From Daucus carota subsp. sativus (Eukaryota > Streptophyta > Magnoliopsida > Apiales > Apiaceae), in assembly GCF_001625215.2 (NCBI RefSeq), contig NC_030382.2, forward strand, positions 248,001-312,000: a stretch of 64,000 nucleotides of DNA, given 5' to 3'. The notes under the pieces were generated by a model. That model saw nothing but the letters and a program-made list of their open reading frames with translations. It was not told the DNA's origin and made no database searches. The translations under genes were made by a program, and so were the position numbers. Positions 1 through 12,189 of the stretch are shown here, piece by piece. The number at the start of each line of letters is the position of its first letter. The first letter of the stretch is position 1.

Positions 1-240
1 AGTATTTAAAATAATATATTTAAATATCAAGTTTATTTATTATTTATATTTTATTATATAGTTATTTTCTTTGTTTTAATTAAAAATAAATAGTAAATAA
101 ACTTGATAAAATCTAAATATATTATCATAAATATTAGAAGTCAATAAGTCATAACATTTTACTTGGTTTTGGTAACATTCAAAAATAATGTGTAAAACTT
201 TATAAAAAATATTTTTACTGCTTGAACTTATATTTCAAGG

Positions 241-352
241 TACTTGTTTGATATTTATGGCCACTACAGTGACCATCTTGATACTGTTTTGAGTTCAGTG
301 ACCAATTTGATACATTAAGCCCACTTCAGTGACCAACTAGATAATTAACCCT
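241..352. mobile_element. Partial MULE-like MITE end
   Basis: The segment repeats the phrase 'cagtgacca' three times and ends in GATAATTAACCC. That is the same outermost sequence as the complete MULE-type MITE at 931-1743. Only this one terminus is visible; the partner end is probably left of the window or lost. The flanks are AT-rich with no coding signal. Confidence 0.4.
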
Positions 353-920
353 AATATATTTAATTTTTAATTTATTTCTTATCATCTTAAATACTACCTA
401 ATAATTTTTATAAATTATTATCATGATCTTTAAACTTGCAACTAAACAGAGAACATAATAATACTATAATTTTACAATAATTTTATTCAAAATTTCTTAT
501 GATGATAAGTTTTTCATGAAACAAATCATGCCAGGAAGTCAGTAACAACACTTTACCAACATTTTAGAAATTATAGACCAATATGTCTGTGTAGATTCAA
601 ATATAAGGAGAATTCAAGATAGAGAGAAAGAGAATTGTTGACACGCCATTTTAAACAACTATATTTATGAGTCAAACATATATCATTTGTGCATGCACGG
701 TAGCTAAAGCGCCATCAAACAATTATCACTAGCAGCAACAATAAGTTTTACACTGGCATGCATGGTGTATATATGTTGAAATATTTCTCAATCAGCTTGT
801 AGGGTTCCTAAAATTTAATATACTAATACTATAATACTACAATTTGTTCAACATAATAAGTCATGTTGTGAGGGATCAAATAGATATTTACATTAATTTT
901 TTAAGTAAATCAAGCCTTTA
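353..920. other. AT-rich intergenic DNA
   Basis: No open frame of interest, no repeat ends and no RNA gene can be recognised here. It is simple AT-rich plant intergenic sequence. Confidence 0.5.
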
Positions 921-930
921 AAATAAATTA

Positions 931-1743
931 GGGTTAATTATCATATAGGGCACTCACTTCACACGAATATATCAATCGGGACACTCCCGAATTTTTGGTA
1001 TCATTTAAAACACCGATTTCACAAATTGTATCAGTCCGTTAAGTTTTAAAAAGAACGCCGTTAAAACAGACGGTTATCGTTAATGTCATGTACGTGGACG
1101 CTGACTTGGGCGTGACATGGCACCTACATAACAGCTCCGTCGAACTCCACCTTCACGACCACTAACCGCCACCACCAATCAATTCAAACACCATAAGCAC
1201 GACGCCCATAATACAGGCACATATAGACACCCTCGCTGCTATAGTGATTACACTGCCATGTTGCTGTGTAAACAACACTGATTCGATGTGCAGCCTCGTC
1301 GCCGCCCTAACCACCGCGGCTATCACCGCCGCCTGAAACTCCCAGCCTCAACCTCCGTTCATCACCGATTCAACCAATTCAAACAACAATCAAGCATGTG
1401 GATATATATACAAATGCAAAGTAAGTAGTTGAAAACTCAAAACCAAATCACAATCCTCACCTGGTTAATCGATTGAAATCAAAAAGAAGAAACCCTAATA
1501 ATCTAATATATACATACATCTAATATATACATACGCTGGGTGTTGGTGGAAGAAATGAGCTGGATGATGTGGCTGCTGAGTCAGCTGATGAATGACGTGG
1601 ATGCTGGCACCGTTACCTCATTTTTAAAAACTTAACGGAATGATACAATTTGTGAAATTGGTGTTTTAAATGATACCAAAAATTCGGGAGTGTCCCGGTT
1701 GATATATTCGTGTGAAGCGAGTGCCCTATTTGATAATTAACCC
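931..1743. mobile_element. MULE-type MITE, complete, with 10-bp target duplication
   Basis: This is an 813-bp non-coding element. Its ends are long inverted repeats: GGGTTAATTATCA at the left and TGATAATTAACCC at the right. The inverted similarity continues inward through the 'cactcccgaatttttggta' block and beyond position 1050. The direct repeat AAATAAATTA occurs immediately outside both ends (921-930 and 1744-1753). A 9-10 bp duplication with long terminal inverted repeats is the signature of Mutator-like elements. The core is GC-richer than the surroundings but has no convincing protein, so the element depends on a transposase elsewhere. Confidence 0.85.
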
Positions 1744-1789
1744 AAATAAATTATGTTTCGAAATTTGAAGTTCAATAGGAGACCTGAAC

Positions 1790-3586
1790 TAGGCGTGTAC
1801 ACAGACCATTTTACCCGACCCAAATCGGCCCTATTTTTGGCCGAACCAAACCGAAAATCTTAAACCGTTATTTAATTGGGTTGAGCCGGCTCTAACCCGA
1901 ATTTAATGGGTTGGGCATGGTTTTAGATTTTATTAAATGTTAGGGATATGTGATGCTTGATGATACAAAATATTTTTATTCTCACTTAGAATAAAATTGC
2001 ATGTAGCTGATCAATTGATAACATGCTAAGGCAGTATCGATTGATCAGATAAACCCATCAACGGATGATGAGGTACTGTAACAAAGCTGGAGTATCTTAG
2101 CAATTGATGTAATGTTATGAATACTTTTAGATTAGCAGTTGATCTATCAATGGATGTTTAGATAGGGTGACATAATTGTAAATATGTGAAGTCATGTAAT
2201 CTATCCAAGTGAAGTGAAGATCGATCGCTAGTTATGAAGTATCAATGGCTAAATTAAGAGAGCTCATCAATCGCTACATCAACACCATCAATCGATAATT
2301 CAAGGAAGACTGTCAATCGCTCATTCAGAACAACTTATCAATTGATAGTTCAAGAATATTATCAATCGATAATGACAATCAACAATTGACAGCTACAAGT
2401 CAAGTAAAAGACAAAGAGCACATGGGTTGATGTGACAGATACTGCACCAGTTTTGGAAGCTAAACCAAAAGCAGTTTAGTCAAATGTTGAGAACCTCGAA
2501 GCCTACCATTTCTGGCAAAGCAACAAGGATTTCAGGCTGCCAAATGCTGTATCAAGTCCAAGAAATTCTATATTTGTATCAGCTAGAAATTGAGTAGGAA
2601 AATACTTTTACAGACTAGTTTTGTTTGTAGTAGTATATATTCACTTTGTAATTTACATTTCAAAGTATCCAAACACCAAGAACTGAAGAGCAAAGCACTA
2701 GAGAAAGTTAGCAAGAAATCGTAAGCTTCTGCTCTTCATTCTTCTGTAAGCAGCCAAGTATTTTTACTTGGAAGGTTCTTAATATAAAAATCTCTCAGAT
2801 GGATCAAACAATCCACCTGAAATTTTTAAGATCCTTGTCCTTTAAATTTCTGTTTTAGTTTTCATGTTCTCTTGTAGTTTGAATATAATCTGTTGTGCAA
2901 GAATTTATTGAAATTTTTGTAGATTGTATTCAACCCCCCCTTCTACAATCTAACTTATTGTTTGCATTGTCTAAATAACATTAAACCAACCCAACCCAAC
3001 CCGGGAGTATTATATTAAAAATACATAATATATATAATTAAGAGAAAGAATTTTTTTACTACTAGTTACCACTGATTGATATGTTTTAATCATCAAAAAT
3101 TTTCCAAAACTTATATATCTTTTTAGTGACAATTTGCTCATAAATGGATCTATGAGATCATGAAAGCCATGCCATTTTACTAGTCAAGTTCAAGGATTAA
3201 TCATTATGTACATGGTTAAAATATTGCATGGATATATTTTACCTCATCATTTGATATACCGAAACTGAATACAGTAGTCACCTTCACCTTCTCAGTCTTT
3301 AGACTACAGTGACCTATCAAGCTCTTTTATATCACATTTACTAAATTAATATACACTAGCAGCATATGATAGAAGATAGAAGCATAACATGATTTAGATG
3401 AGAAACACTTGTGACATTTTTAACCCGTACAAACTAGCCCAAACCAACCCTATCCGGAACACGATAAATTGGGTTGGGTTATAAATTAATTTTAATGGGT
3501 TGCGTTCAAAAATTGGCAAACCGATTTTAATGGGTTGGGTTGGTAAAAAGCTAAAACTGGGTCAACCCGGATCGCGTACACCCCTA
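1790..3586. mobile_element. hAT-like non-autonomous element, interrupted by a solo LTR
   Basis: The ends are TAGGCGTGTACA (left) and TGTACACCCCTA read as the inverted partner at the right (cgtacacccctа at 3575-3586). Just inside both are runs of the 'gggttggg/cccaaccc' type. Ends of the form TAGGGGTGT are typical of plant hAT MITEs. The flanking 8-mers ACCTGAAC and ACACAAAC agree at only 5 of 8 positions, so the duplication has decayed and the hAT call rests on the termini. The 1.8-kb length comes largely from the solo LTR at 1938-2980; without it the element is about 750 bp. Confidence 0.6.
1938..2980 (+). mobile_element. Solo LTR, probably Copia type, with 5-bp target duplication
   Basis: The 1043-bp segment starts TGTTAGGG and ends AATAACA, giving the TGTTA...TAACA inverted termini of an LTR. 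It is flanked on both sides by the 5-bp duplication TTAAA (1933-1937, 2981-2985). Near its 3' end is 'ttcaacccccccttctac', a sequence common at the ends of long plant Copia LTRs. There is no primer binding site or internal domain beside it, so it is a solo LTR left by LTR-LTR recombination. It lies inside the hAT-like element and is therefore the younger insertion. Confidence 0.85.
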
Positions 3587-4555
3587 ACACAAACCTAGTG
3601 GGAGCACGATATAAATAATGAAATAAATGATACCGTAAAGCTGCTAAGAGTTTTTTCTTTACATAAGTATATAGTTAACAAATTATAACTTAAAACGTTT
3701 GTTTTCTTCAAAAGTTGGTGTTGTTTCAAAATGATACATGTAAAAAGTAAAAATCATGTTTGTGTGGCTTTGATAACGTTTGATTTATAATATTTAAGTA
3801 ATTGATTTTAATGTGTTTATGATTGTGATATAGACTAATAAAAATGTAATAGGATGTTTATAGTGCTACGAATATTGCATGTGCTTCACCCACGGATAAC
3901 TTTTATTTTTATATTTTAATAATTGATTGCAATGTCTTCTTAATTGTAGCGCGCTCAATAAGAAATTCATAGACGAATATTGTGGAATAGGATGTTCAGA
4001 GACACTGAAGTTTAATTTATTAAATCAAAGTAAATATAAGATGTTTTAGATGGTTGTAGCAATAGTCTTCAAATTTGAAGTCAAGAAAGAAAGTAATACA
4101 ATGCAAACATAAAACAACTACTTCTACAGTTAGGAAAAAAATTGAAAACCTAAACGAAGCCTATCCTTAATCGTCTCCATCTAATGCAGTCTTTATAAGC
4201 ATCACAGACGACCTTATCAAGTCACTGGAAAACACATTCCAACTTGGTAAAATCCTCAAGATGTAATCGAATGTGATTTTAGTATTAAAGTACATGATAC
4301 AACTACTTGCAAAATGTAAAATAACCACCAACCGACCAAAAATAGTGGAAGAATTAATATCTCTCCTCGTTAAAAAAGGAGTTTAAGATAATATAAAATA
4401 TTAGCTAAATTTATTTTTAAATATTAGTAAAAGATATAAAAATTAGGGCTTTTTTTTATTCATAACCACGTTTTCAATCTTATTTCCAAAAATACCACCT
4501 TATCCAATCTTATTTTCAAAAATACTACCTTCTCTAAAATATTTTCAAAAATACT
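3587..4555. other. Intergenic DNA without recognisable content
   Basis: AT-rich. I see no coding exon, RNA gene or clear transposon end in this kilobase. The last 100 bases (about 4450-4550) carry three loose repeats of 'atcttatttycaaaaatac', leading into the palindromic cluster. Confidence 0.45.
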
Positions 4556-5325
4556 GTGGTTGCATATGCAACCATATATGCAACTGAATCCCTGATTTCA
4601 ACCATATATATCGATTCCAACGATAAGGTCGAAAATGACATTTGAAAACTGGAACTTGAAATCAGGGATTCAGTTGCATATATGGTTGCATATGAGGTTG
4701 TATTCAATTGATTCTATTATAATCTAATGGCCCCGGAGGGGCACCCATACATCAGTTGCAACTTACAGTTTTCCGTTGCATATGAGGTTGCATGCAACCT
4801 CATATGCAACCTCATATGCAACTAAATGCAACTGAAAACTGTAAGTTACAAATGATGTATGGGTGCCCCTGGCGGGGCCATTAGATTGCAATAGAATCAA
4901 CTGAATGCAACCTCATATGCAACTAAATGCAACCTCATATGCAACTAAGTGCAACTGAGTAAGTTACAACCGATGTATGGTGTGCCCCTGGCGGGGCCAT
5001 TAGATTACAATAGAATCAACTGAATGCAACCATATGCAACTGAATACAAGCATTTAGTTGCATATGAGGTTGCATTCAGTTGATTCTATTGCAATCTAAT
5101 GGCCCCGCCAGGGGCACCCATACATCATTTGTAACTTACAGTTTTCAGTTGCATTTAGTTGCATATGAGGTTGCATATGAGGTTGCATGCAACCTCATAT
5201 GCAACGGAAAACTGTAAGTTGCAACTGATGTATGGGTGCCCCTGCGGGGCCATTAGATTACAATAGAATCAATTGAATACAACCTCATATGCAACCATAT
5301 ATGCAACTGAATCCCTGATTTCAAT
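4556..5325. repeat. Cluster of alternating inverted repeats (TGCAAC-rich foldback)
   Basis: A module of about 110 bp is built of 'gcaacctcatatgcaac' plus 'ctaatggccccgccagggg' plus 'cacccatacatca'. It occurs five times in changing orientation: forward at about 4705-4790, inverted at 4800-4915 and 4950-5030, forward at 5060-5185, inverted at 5190-5290. A second block, 'gcaactgaatccctgattt', occurs forward near 4580, inverted near 4660 and forward near 5300. The centres near 4795 and 5188 are almost perfect palindromes, so a transcript could fold into long hairpins. No transposase frame or target duplication could be defined. It may be a foldback/MULE-like element or a locally expanded repeat. 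Confidence 0.75.
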
Positions 5326-7790
5326 GAAAGTGAATACAACAGAAGTATTGAAAAATAGTTTATGAATTTTTGAAATATATATTCATGTGTGTTTTTAGAA
5401 AAGATATCAGGTAAACTAATTCAACTTAAAATTAATTTTTATGAGTGAAGAACGAATATATGATACTTTATTTTTTTGATAAACTTTGATATAGATTTTA
5501 TAAATTAACCACTTCAAAGCATTCCAATGTCACTGCATGAGGAAACCACTAGGAATAAGATTATAAGTATGAGAAGCAAACTATGCTCAGAACTTTGAAG
5601 CAACTTACTAAGAATTACAATATAAAAAACATTAGGAACTACTGTTTCCAAATGATGATCCATGTGTGAAGTTTGGCAGCAGATAAGGAAGAATAGACCC
5701 AGGTCCCTACTTATGTGATGTTGCAGGTGTCCAAACATGCCTCAGCAAAAAACCATTCCATATTGTGAAATAGCTATGAGATTCTGCCATACTGGAACGC
5801 GATTCACCACTCGATCTGTGAATCCCTCTTTAAAGTTGGTAGCATGAATTGTATTAAACATTTACATTATCTCACATCTTGCTCCACTGTAATGTGCTCC
5901 TGGAAACCAATAGGATTACTTAATGGTCTATTTTCATTACCCGTTCAATTTTAAATATTTGTTAAAAAAATTGAAAATATTTTAAAAACTATTATTAATA
6001 TAATCAATCCAGAGGAAATATTCTTTGTTAATATCACCTGTATCCAACACTTTTATCTGCTCTCAATATTTAAATGTAGGTTCAAAATTAGTATGGGCTA
6101 TATTACAAAAATGGTTTGGTCCGTCTATATCATTCAACACAAAACCTGCGGGTAATGATGTAATATCAACCGAATTGTATACAACCGAATTGGATACATG
6201 TGTTTTGGTACAATAAACATGTGTTGACGCAAATGCTGAAAAATATCATAAAAAAATTATTTGTAGCAGCCTTCAACAAAGGAGAGTTCAGTATTTACCA
6301 AGCCAAATCGATGCTGCAAGGAATGCATAAGCAAGCCTCGATAGCAACATGGTTTTGCCTATAATCACGGTAATGGAGAGAAGTTTCACACGATATGGTG
6401 CTTAATAACACGACGCTACTTGCTGACTGACAATTCAAAATTTTGTGCGGGTGTAACCCATGTAAGTGTGGGTTATGATATGCAAAGCTGTAAAAACAAC
6501 TGAATCCGGGTATGGATCATACCCATGTGTAGTCGAACCACCGGAATCAGATAAAAAAAGACATAATTGACCTTGGATTGTGTATGGAGGTTAAAAAGTT
6601 AAAATATAGAAAATACAAAAGTTACCGTGAGCGAAGCATGGGCTAATCCTCGGAATATACTTCAGCCAAACAAGAAATCCTCGGAACACATTGTTACATA
6701 AAAAAAATACTATAAATTAATAAATGGTTCACAGTAGAAAGCAAATAATCTGCCTTAAAAACATAGAACAATAGAAGTTCTAGTACCCTATATTAACTTA
6801 TTTGCTTAGTGCTTACCTTAAATTTGCCACAAAATACCTGACTTTGCAGCAAATGAGCTCAAATGAGTTCTCAATAAGCAACTCATAAATTTCTAAAACT
6901 TTAAACTTAAAATAGTAAGAACTTAAAACTTACTTCCAACCAAGCTCTTTCCCAACCTTTTTTGTTGATGCGTACACAGCCGTGGCATCTCCAAGCCTTC
7001 TCGGACATAGTTTTAGAAAAATTTTGTGTATCATATATTCAAGAGTCAATAAATAAAAGTATGTTCTTGATTCCTTTCTATCTAGCACCTATAGAGGTCG
7101 TGAATATTGTGGTTGGACCACTATATAATTTATGTAGTATATAATTTTTAAACACCCAGTATATCACCACGGTCACTGAATTGACCATATATATGAAACG
7201 CATACATGCCTAAAACCATATAGATGCACCTCCTTATGCTAATCTTCTGTTTAATACCAACCGAACAATGCTACGTGCCATTTATCTATAGCTTTATTAA
7301 TTCCTAACCAAATGTTAGTTTCGAAAGCCCAAATCACATCTGAATTCAAAAATGATCTTCAACGACAAAAAACTCATTAAAGTTCCAAACTTTGTTTCTC
7401 TTTTATCATCAACTCCGTATTTCTCACGTAAAGAATTAGAGCCTGACAACCCAGAATCCCTTATTGCAGTAAAGATAACAGCTTTTCAATCAAATAATAA
7501 AACTAGACATAAAAATAAAAACTTTAACACAACAAATGCAAGAAATGGTAAAAATATACCTGAAAAACAGCCAGTGCTACAAATTGATTAAGCTTGAGAG
7601 TGAGCTGGTGCCATGGCTTGCATTGATACAGATCTGCTAGTGTGTTGGACCAATCAGAAAGCTCTTGGTGTGAATTGTTTAGGAATCACCAGCGTACTGA
7701 AGCAAAGGCATTGTACGGATAATTCAAATCGAAGCAATTGGATGTCCAACTCGGGCCTATATAACACGACCGATCAATAGAAATACTCCA
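5326..7790. other. Intergenic DNA, no supported gene
   Basis: The short open frames here (60-80 codons at 5514, 6025, 6962 and 7352) show no recognisable protein family, no splice-consistent continuation and biased AT-rich composition. I regard them as chance. No transposon ends were recognised. Confidence 0.45.
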
Positions 7791-7945
7791 CCTTTGTCAT
7801 ATATTCCATACATCACACTAGATAGATATCATATTCATGGAATACGATTCACTTTCAAGATGTCTTGGTGGTGAAATGGTAGACATGCGAGACTCAAAAT
7901 CTCGTGCTAAAGAGCGTGGAGGTTCAAGTCCAAATATATCGACTA
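7791..7945 (+). other. Nuclear plastid DNA insert (NUPT) carrying a trnL-CAA relic
   Basis: The stretch 'catattcatggaatacgat' (about 7830-7850) followed by a tRNA-Leu body matches, from my knowledge of land-plant plastomes, the region immediately upstream of and including chloroplast trnL-CAA. The surrounding DNA is nuclear-looking (transposons and spliced exons), so this is a small plastid insertion. Its exact ends are uncertain because the sequence has diverged. Confidence 0.65.
7862..7931 (+). pseudogene. trnL-CAA: Decayed plastid-type tRNA-Leu(CAA)
   Basis: The D-arm, anticodon arm, long variable arm and T-arm of plastid tRNA-Leu(CAA) are readable. The anticodon loop is CTCAAAA, with CAA as anticodon, and is followed by the variable arm 'gctaaagagcgtggag' and the T-loop 'ggttcaagtc'. 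The 5' acceptor strand has a substitution (GTCTTGG where GCCTTGG is expected). After position about 7931 the 3' T-stem and acceptor strand are replaced by unrelated sequence, so a cloverleaf cannot close. It is a pseudogene inside a plastid insert, not a working tRNA. Confidence 0.75.
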
Positions 7946-8100
7946 AAGCAATATCTTCTTGTTATGTCTACCCTGAAATAAATTCACCTTGACTTAAGTT
8001 CTGCAACCTTTTGTTTGTTGCATCATTAAACGCTGCAGAGTACTCACTATATTAATACCATAAACGAAAGGAATGCATTACAAATCATTTATTATGTAAA

Positions 8101-8349
8101 TCAATTGTACCTCTTGCTCCTACTCCGACTCTTACTTCGGCTTCGGCTGCGACTCCTGCCTCTGTGACCTGGACTGCGGCTTGAATCATTAACTTTTACC
8201 TACATCAGTAAATTATGTGGATACAAATATATATACATTAAACAAAGGCTAGAAGCAACATATACACTAATTGTAGTCGGTTCATATCTTACTCAAAGCA
8301 CACCGCGGTAACAGGCATTTTTAAACTTCGACTCATCCAATTTTTTGAT
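8101..8349 (-). pseudogene. SR splicing factor fragment (SR30/SR34-like C-terminus)
   Basis: Two exon-like blocks lie on the minus strand. Block one (8293-8349), between a TTTCAG acceptor and a GTAAG donor, encodes IKKLDESKFKNACYRG, which resembles the end of the second RNA-recognition domain of plant SR30/SR34 proteins. It then runs into an in-frame stop, so the original exon end is damaged. Block two (8101-8199), preceded by a GTAG acceptor, encodes an arginine-serine tail of alternating RS/SR dipeptides ending in a stop at 8101-8103. No exons for the first RNA-recognition domain are seen upstream. This is best read as a truncated gene copy or captured fragment. Intact family members bind pre-mRNA exonic enhancers and recruit the spliceosome. 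Confidence 0.65.
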
Positions 8350-10653
8350 CTGAAATCATTATAAACTTAATTATTTCAATCTAAAAATAAAATTGGATGA
8401 ATCAAAATACAAATCTTGTAAAATAGAACAGCTGGAATATAAACCAAACTAAAAACAACTTATAGCATATTTCATATCATCGTAGTTTGTATAATCCATA
8501 ATACCAGTAGTGCATGTTAGATATCAAAGATAATTCTTGATATTTTTTTTGCTAACTATAAATCTTGATATTTCTTACTCCACTAAATGAGAAAAGATGG
8601 CTACAATTTTTAATTTACCAATACCATAGACAAACAGAGCCAAAAATATTCATTAGAAACTATAAATATAGGTGCATATGGTATTGTGTTTTTTGCTATC
8701 CTAAAAAGGACGTAAACAGAGCTCAGTAGTTGTATTTAAATATCGTATGAAGCTTTCCAAGTAATACTAAAAATTCCCTCACCTCACCCATAGTTTCAAA
8801 AATTAGAAAGGTATGACTGCACTTAGTGCCGAACAAACTAAATATCACAAATTAATCCAAGTGATCCAACTGTATTCTACTCTTTTTTATTCAAATTGTA
8901 TTCTATAGCACAAACCAAGAGATATCTTGTTTGAAGCACATGAGATAATACTACGGCTAAGTTAGTCCAGAAACATCAAAATAAGTAATCATATGAATAT
9001 ATTATGCCCTTGCACTATATATATGTAAGTGATGCATATATATCTCATTTAACTTGACAAATATTTAACCAAAATATTCAGAAATAATGAAGCTACAACC
9101 AGTAGGGAGTAGTATTATGAATACATTGGACATCCAATTGAAAGATATTAGAAACATCCATGAGTATATATATTCTTAAAAGAATGATAGGGTTAAACAA
9201 CTTAAACACTAAAAGGAATAAAAATGTGGCAGGAACCTGAAGTTATTATAGGAGTAGTATATACCATGAATGGGCCGGGACTAATATTGCAGACACTTTA
9301 TTTCACCTTTATATCAGTATCTTAATAAAAGCTGTTGATGTGTCCCCTGTTCAGTTAAAGTAGAATCTTTATGTTTGAATACCATTGTCCAGTTTTACAA
9401 ACTGGTTGCTCCCAGCTGCCTTATTCAATTTAAGAAATAAATATATTTAGATATTTAATTGTTTATAATTAGTGGCATTGATGTCGCAATGTGTACCTTG
9501 TATAACTATGTTGTATCATATTGTCGGTGGATTTCAAGCCTGGCAATTAAGAGAGTCATGACATGTGTAACCCCAGAACTTAAGATAAGAATCAATTATA
9601 AAGAATGTCAAATCGAGAAAAGGTTAGTAAGAATGCTGTGTATACATTGTGCATTTCATTGTTCATCTGTGACAACTGATAGAACACGGACTTAACGGAA
9701 CTGATATTTTAACCTGGACCTTGGGTCGAGTAGTAGGAAATTTTGGTTGTTTTAGCAGCAAGAGTTTGAGTACATGTACAAATACTATTTGCTACGCAAG
9801 CTTGTGCTTAATTTTATTTTTCATTTGAAAGTTTCCATATTGTATTTAAAAGTTTGTCATGGTTGGCCAACATAAAGTCCCTTCTTTTCTAAGAATGAAC
9901 TAAACTCAGTCTTTTAATTCTTTTTTTATTTAGCATATATGAAACTAAGAGTTGCATGATTTTAACTTATCCAAATTTTTATTTATTATATTTTTGACTA
10001 TCGTGAAATATATGAAATAAAACCTCTGGCTAAATATGAAAACATTGACAACAAAATGACATTTCTAAATATCCAAAAAAAAAATTATCATCGAATCTTA
10101 TTGAAAACGTGAGACAAAATAATCTGTATGTCATGATAAATGTCTCCAAAAATAAAATAAAGCCAAAAATTAAAAAATAGTTAGGCTTTTGAATGACGAA
10201 ACCAAAATATGCAGTAAAGAATCATAATTTACATATACTTACTAATTTGCCTGACACGATTCCTCGAGTCTCTATTCAGACAGACCACAATTTTCAGTTC
10301 ACTGTTGGCAAATATGAAGATATCATCAGGAAATTAAAATAGATTGGCACTGTGTAAACACATAAACAGGCCATAAGCACCTCACAAAATATCTGTATAT
10401 AACACATAAAACATCAAACAGTATATAGAAAGGTATATTCATCATTTTTTTTGCTATTGGCCTATTAGGTATACAGAAAGGTATGTAGTTCCTTGTACAG
10501 ATCATGCAGAGAGTAAAAAACATTATGTCAGACACTACATATACCACTAACAAATTTCACAACTTAGGAATTAACAGTGAAAGAAAAGATTAGGTGCCCA
10601 TAATTAAGAATATCAAACATACCGCACAAAATAAAAATGAAGAAACTTGTTAC
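8350..10653. other. Intergenic DNA, no supported gene
   Basis: AT-rich sequence. Open frames at 9459-9695 and 10326-10553 have no recognisable similarity and look random. I found no further exons of the SR-protein fragment on its upstream side. Confidence 0.45.
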
Positions 10654-10866
10654 CATCATTGTCTGTCCTGTTACAACAATCCCTATGTCTGCTTCACGTA
10701 TGTGACTCTCTGGATCTGGAGTACGTGACTGGACTACAGTAACAGTGGCATCCATCTTAATAAGTAGAAGTGAAACTGGTAATCCAACAATGTTACTTCG
10801 ACCGACCACTACTGCCTTCATTTCCTTAATGCTAATACCACTTATTGACAAAAGTTCATGACATCC
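10654..10866 (-). pseudogene. Single exon of a FolD-like methylenetetrahydrofolate dehydrogenase/cyclohydrolase
   Basis: A 213-nt block with a GACAG acceptor and a GTAACA donor encodes 71 residues from GCHELL to GQTMM. It includes KAVVVGRSNIVGLPVSLLL, the dinucleotide-binding signature of FolD enzymes, and SRTPDPESHIREADI. FolD interconverts 5,10-methylene-, methenyl- and 10-formyl-tetrahydrofolate. Several positions normally conserved differ, for example IGIVVTGQ where IVIAAxGQ is usual. Neither the upstream catalytic exons nor the downstream 'PGGVGPMT' exon is visible nearby. The exon itself is open, but the gene around it is missing, so I call it a gene fragment. Confidence 0.75.
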
Positions 10867-12189
10867 CTGTCAAAGCAAAGAAATTGTGTAAATCGGAAAA
10901 GTCAAAAAATGTCTTTGGTTGTGACCATGGCCGTTCTTCAATACACAAAATCAATTTATCCGTTTCTTTGCTGCTAATACAAACATTTAAAACAACTAAT
11001 CTCTATAATCCCAATCAAATTCAAAGCTAAAGAAAAATCAATAAATAGAGAAATTTGCAGGCAAAGAAACCCACCTTCATCAATAATACCGCAGCAAAAT
11101 CCGACCGAGAAGACTAACCAGTTCGAAAGCCATGCAAGACCCGTCGACGTTATAGGCATGGAATAAGGAATAGATTAGGAGCAAAATTGCAATTATCTGC
11201 TGACTGCTAACAATATCCTGGGCAAAACAATGGGAAAATAAATGCAAATAAAAAGATATTAAAATTAAATATTAAACATATGTATTGTAAAAGAAACTTT
11301 CACCACTGACACACAATGAAGCACACACAGTGAAGATTAATACTTACCACCGTCCATGGTCACCAATTTCAGTGCGGATCGGATTTTTGGGAAAGTGAGG
11401 TTTCAAAAGGAAGCGGGATTACATGTCTGCGTAGGTTTGAAATCGAAGTAATAACCGTCTACTGAAATCGTGGGGTGTCATAATTGAACAACAAATTCAA
11501 AAAAAAATTAATGGATCACACGGTGAAGTTCGGATCTTCCTGTAATTCATGCTTGAATCAGACGTAAAATGCATCGGGTCAGGACCCGTTCTGTAATAGA
11601 TGATCCAAGTGGATTGTGCAATTACGTTGAAAACCCTAGGCAGTGTATAATTTTTTGTAGAGGAATGGCAGTTGACGTAAATTGGCATATCCTTTGTATT
11701 CAGAAATTAGGATCATATTGATAATACTTGTAGCATTGCTTGGTCTCAATTTCCAGGACATATTGATGTTAATTCCAAATGATCTGTAGCAAACTTGGGG
11801 TTCCATTTCTCAAATTTCATAAAGAAAATTCATCATATCCTAAATTATATCCTTTAAAATAAATAAACACAAATGAACGTTGAAAGCCAAGATGGCTAGG
11901 ACAGCAGGGTTGTATACCAACTTTATGAATTTTTCATCTATTATACGCGTTTTCCCTTGTTTCTCTCTTTCAGCATCTATGACCTTTGAATATAAAATAA
12001 AAAGCTTCAAAACAAAAGAAAGGTTAAAATCCACTTAAAGATTTAACATAACACTTATAAAGTTTAACAAACGACAACCTTAGCATTATATAATTTACAA
12101 AAAATGACCTTTGAAAATTAAAAAAAATAGACAAATTTAGAATTAATGTAAGCAATAAACAATAAAGGTATATTTAACATACCTTTCGT
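10867..12189. other. Intergenic DNA with possible further gene fragments
   Basis: No supported gene. On the minus strand near 11345-11360 an ATG followed by a good GTAAGT donor could be a first exon, and 11222-11140 has short open stretches. None matches a family I can name. Confidence 0.35.

Noticed and set aside
10974..11159. Possible upstream FolD exon (a frame reading NVDG in one register)
   Set aside because: Only a four-residue resemblance to the FolD 'DVDG' motif, with no supporting splice sites or further similarity.
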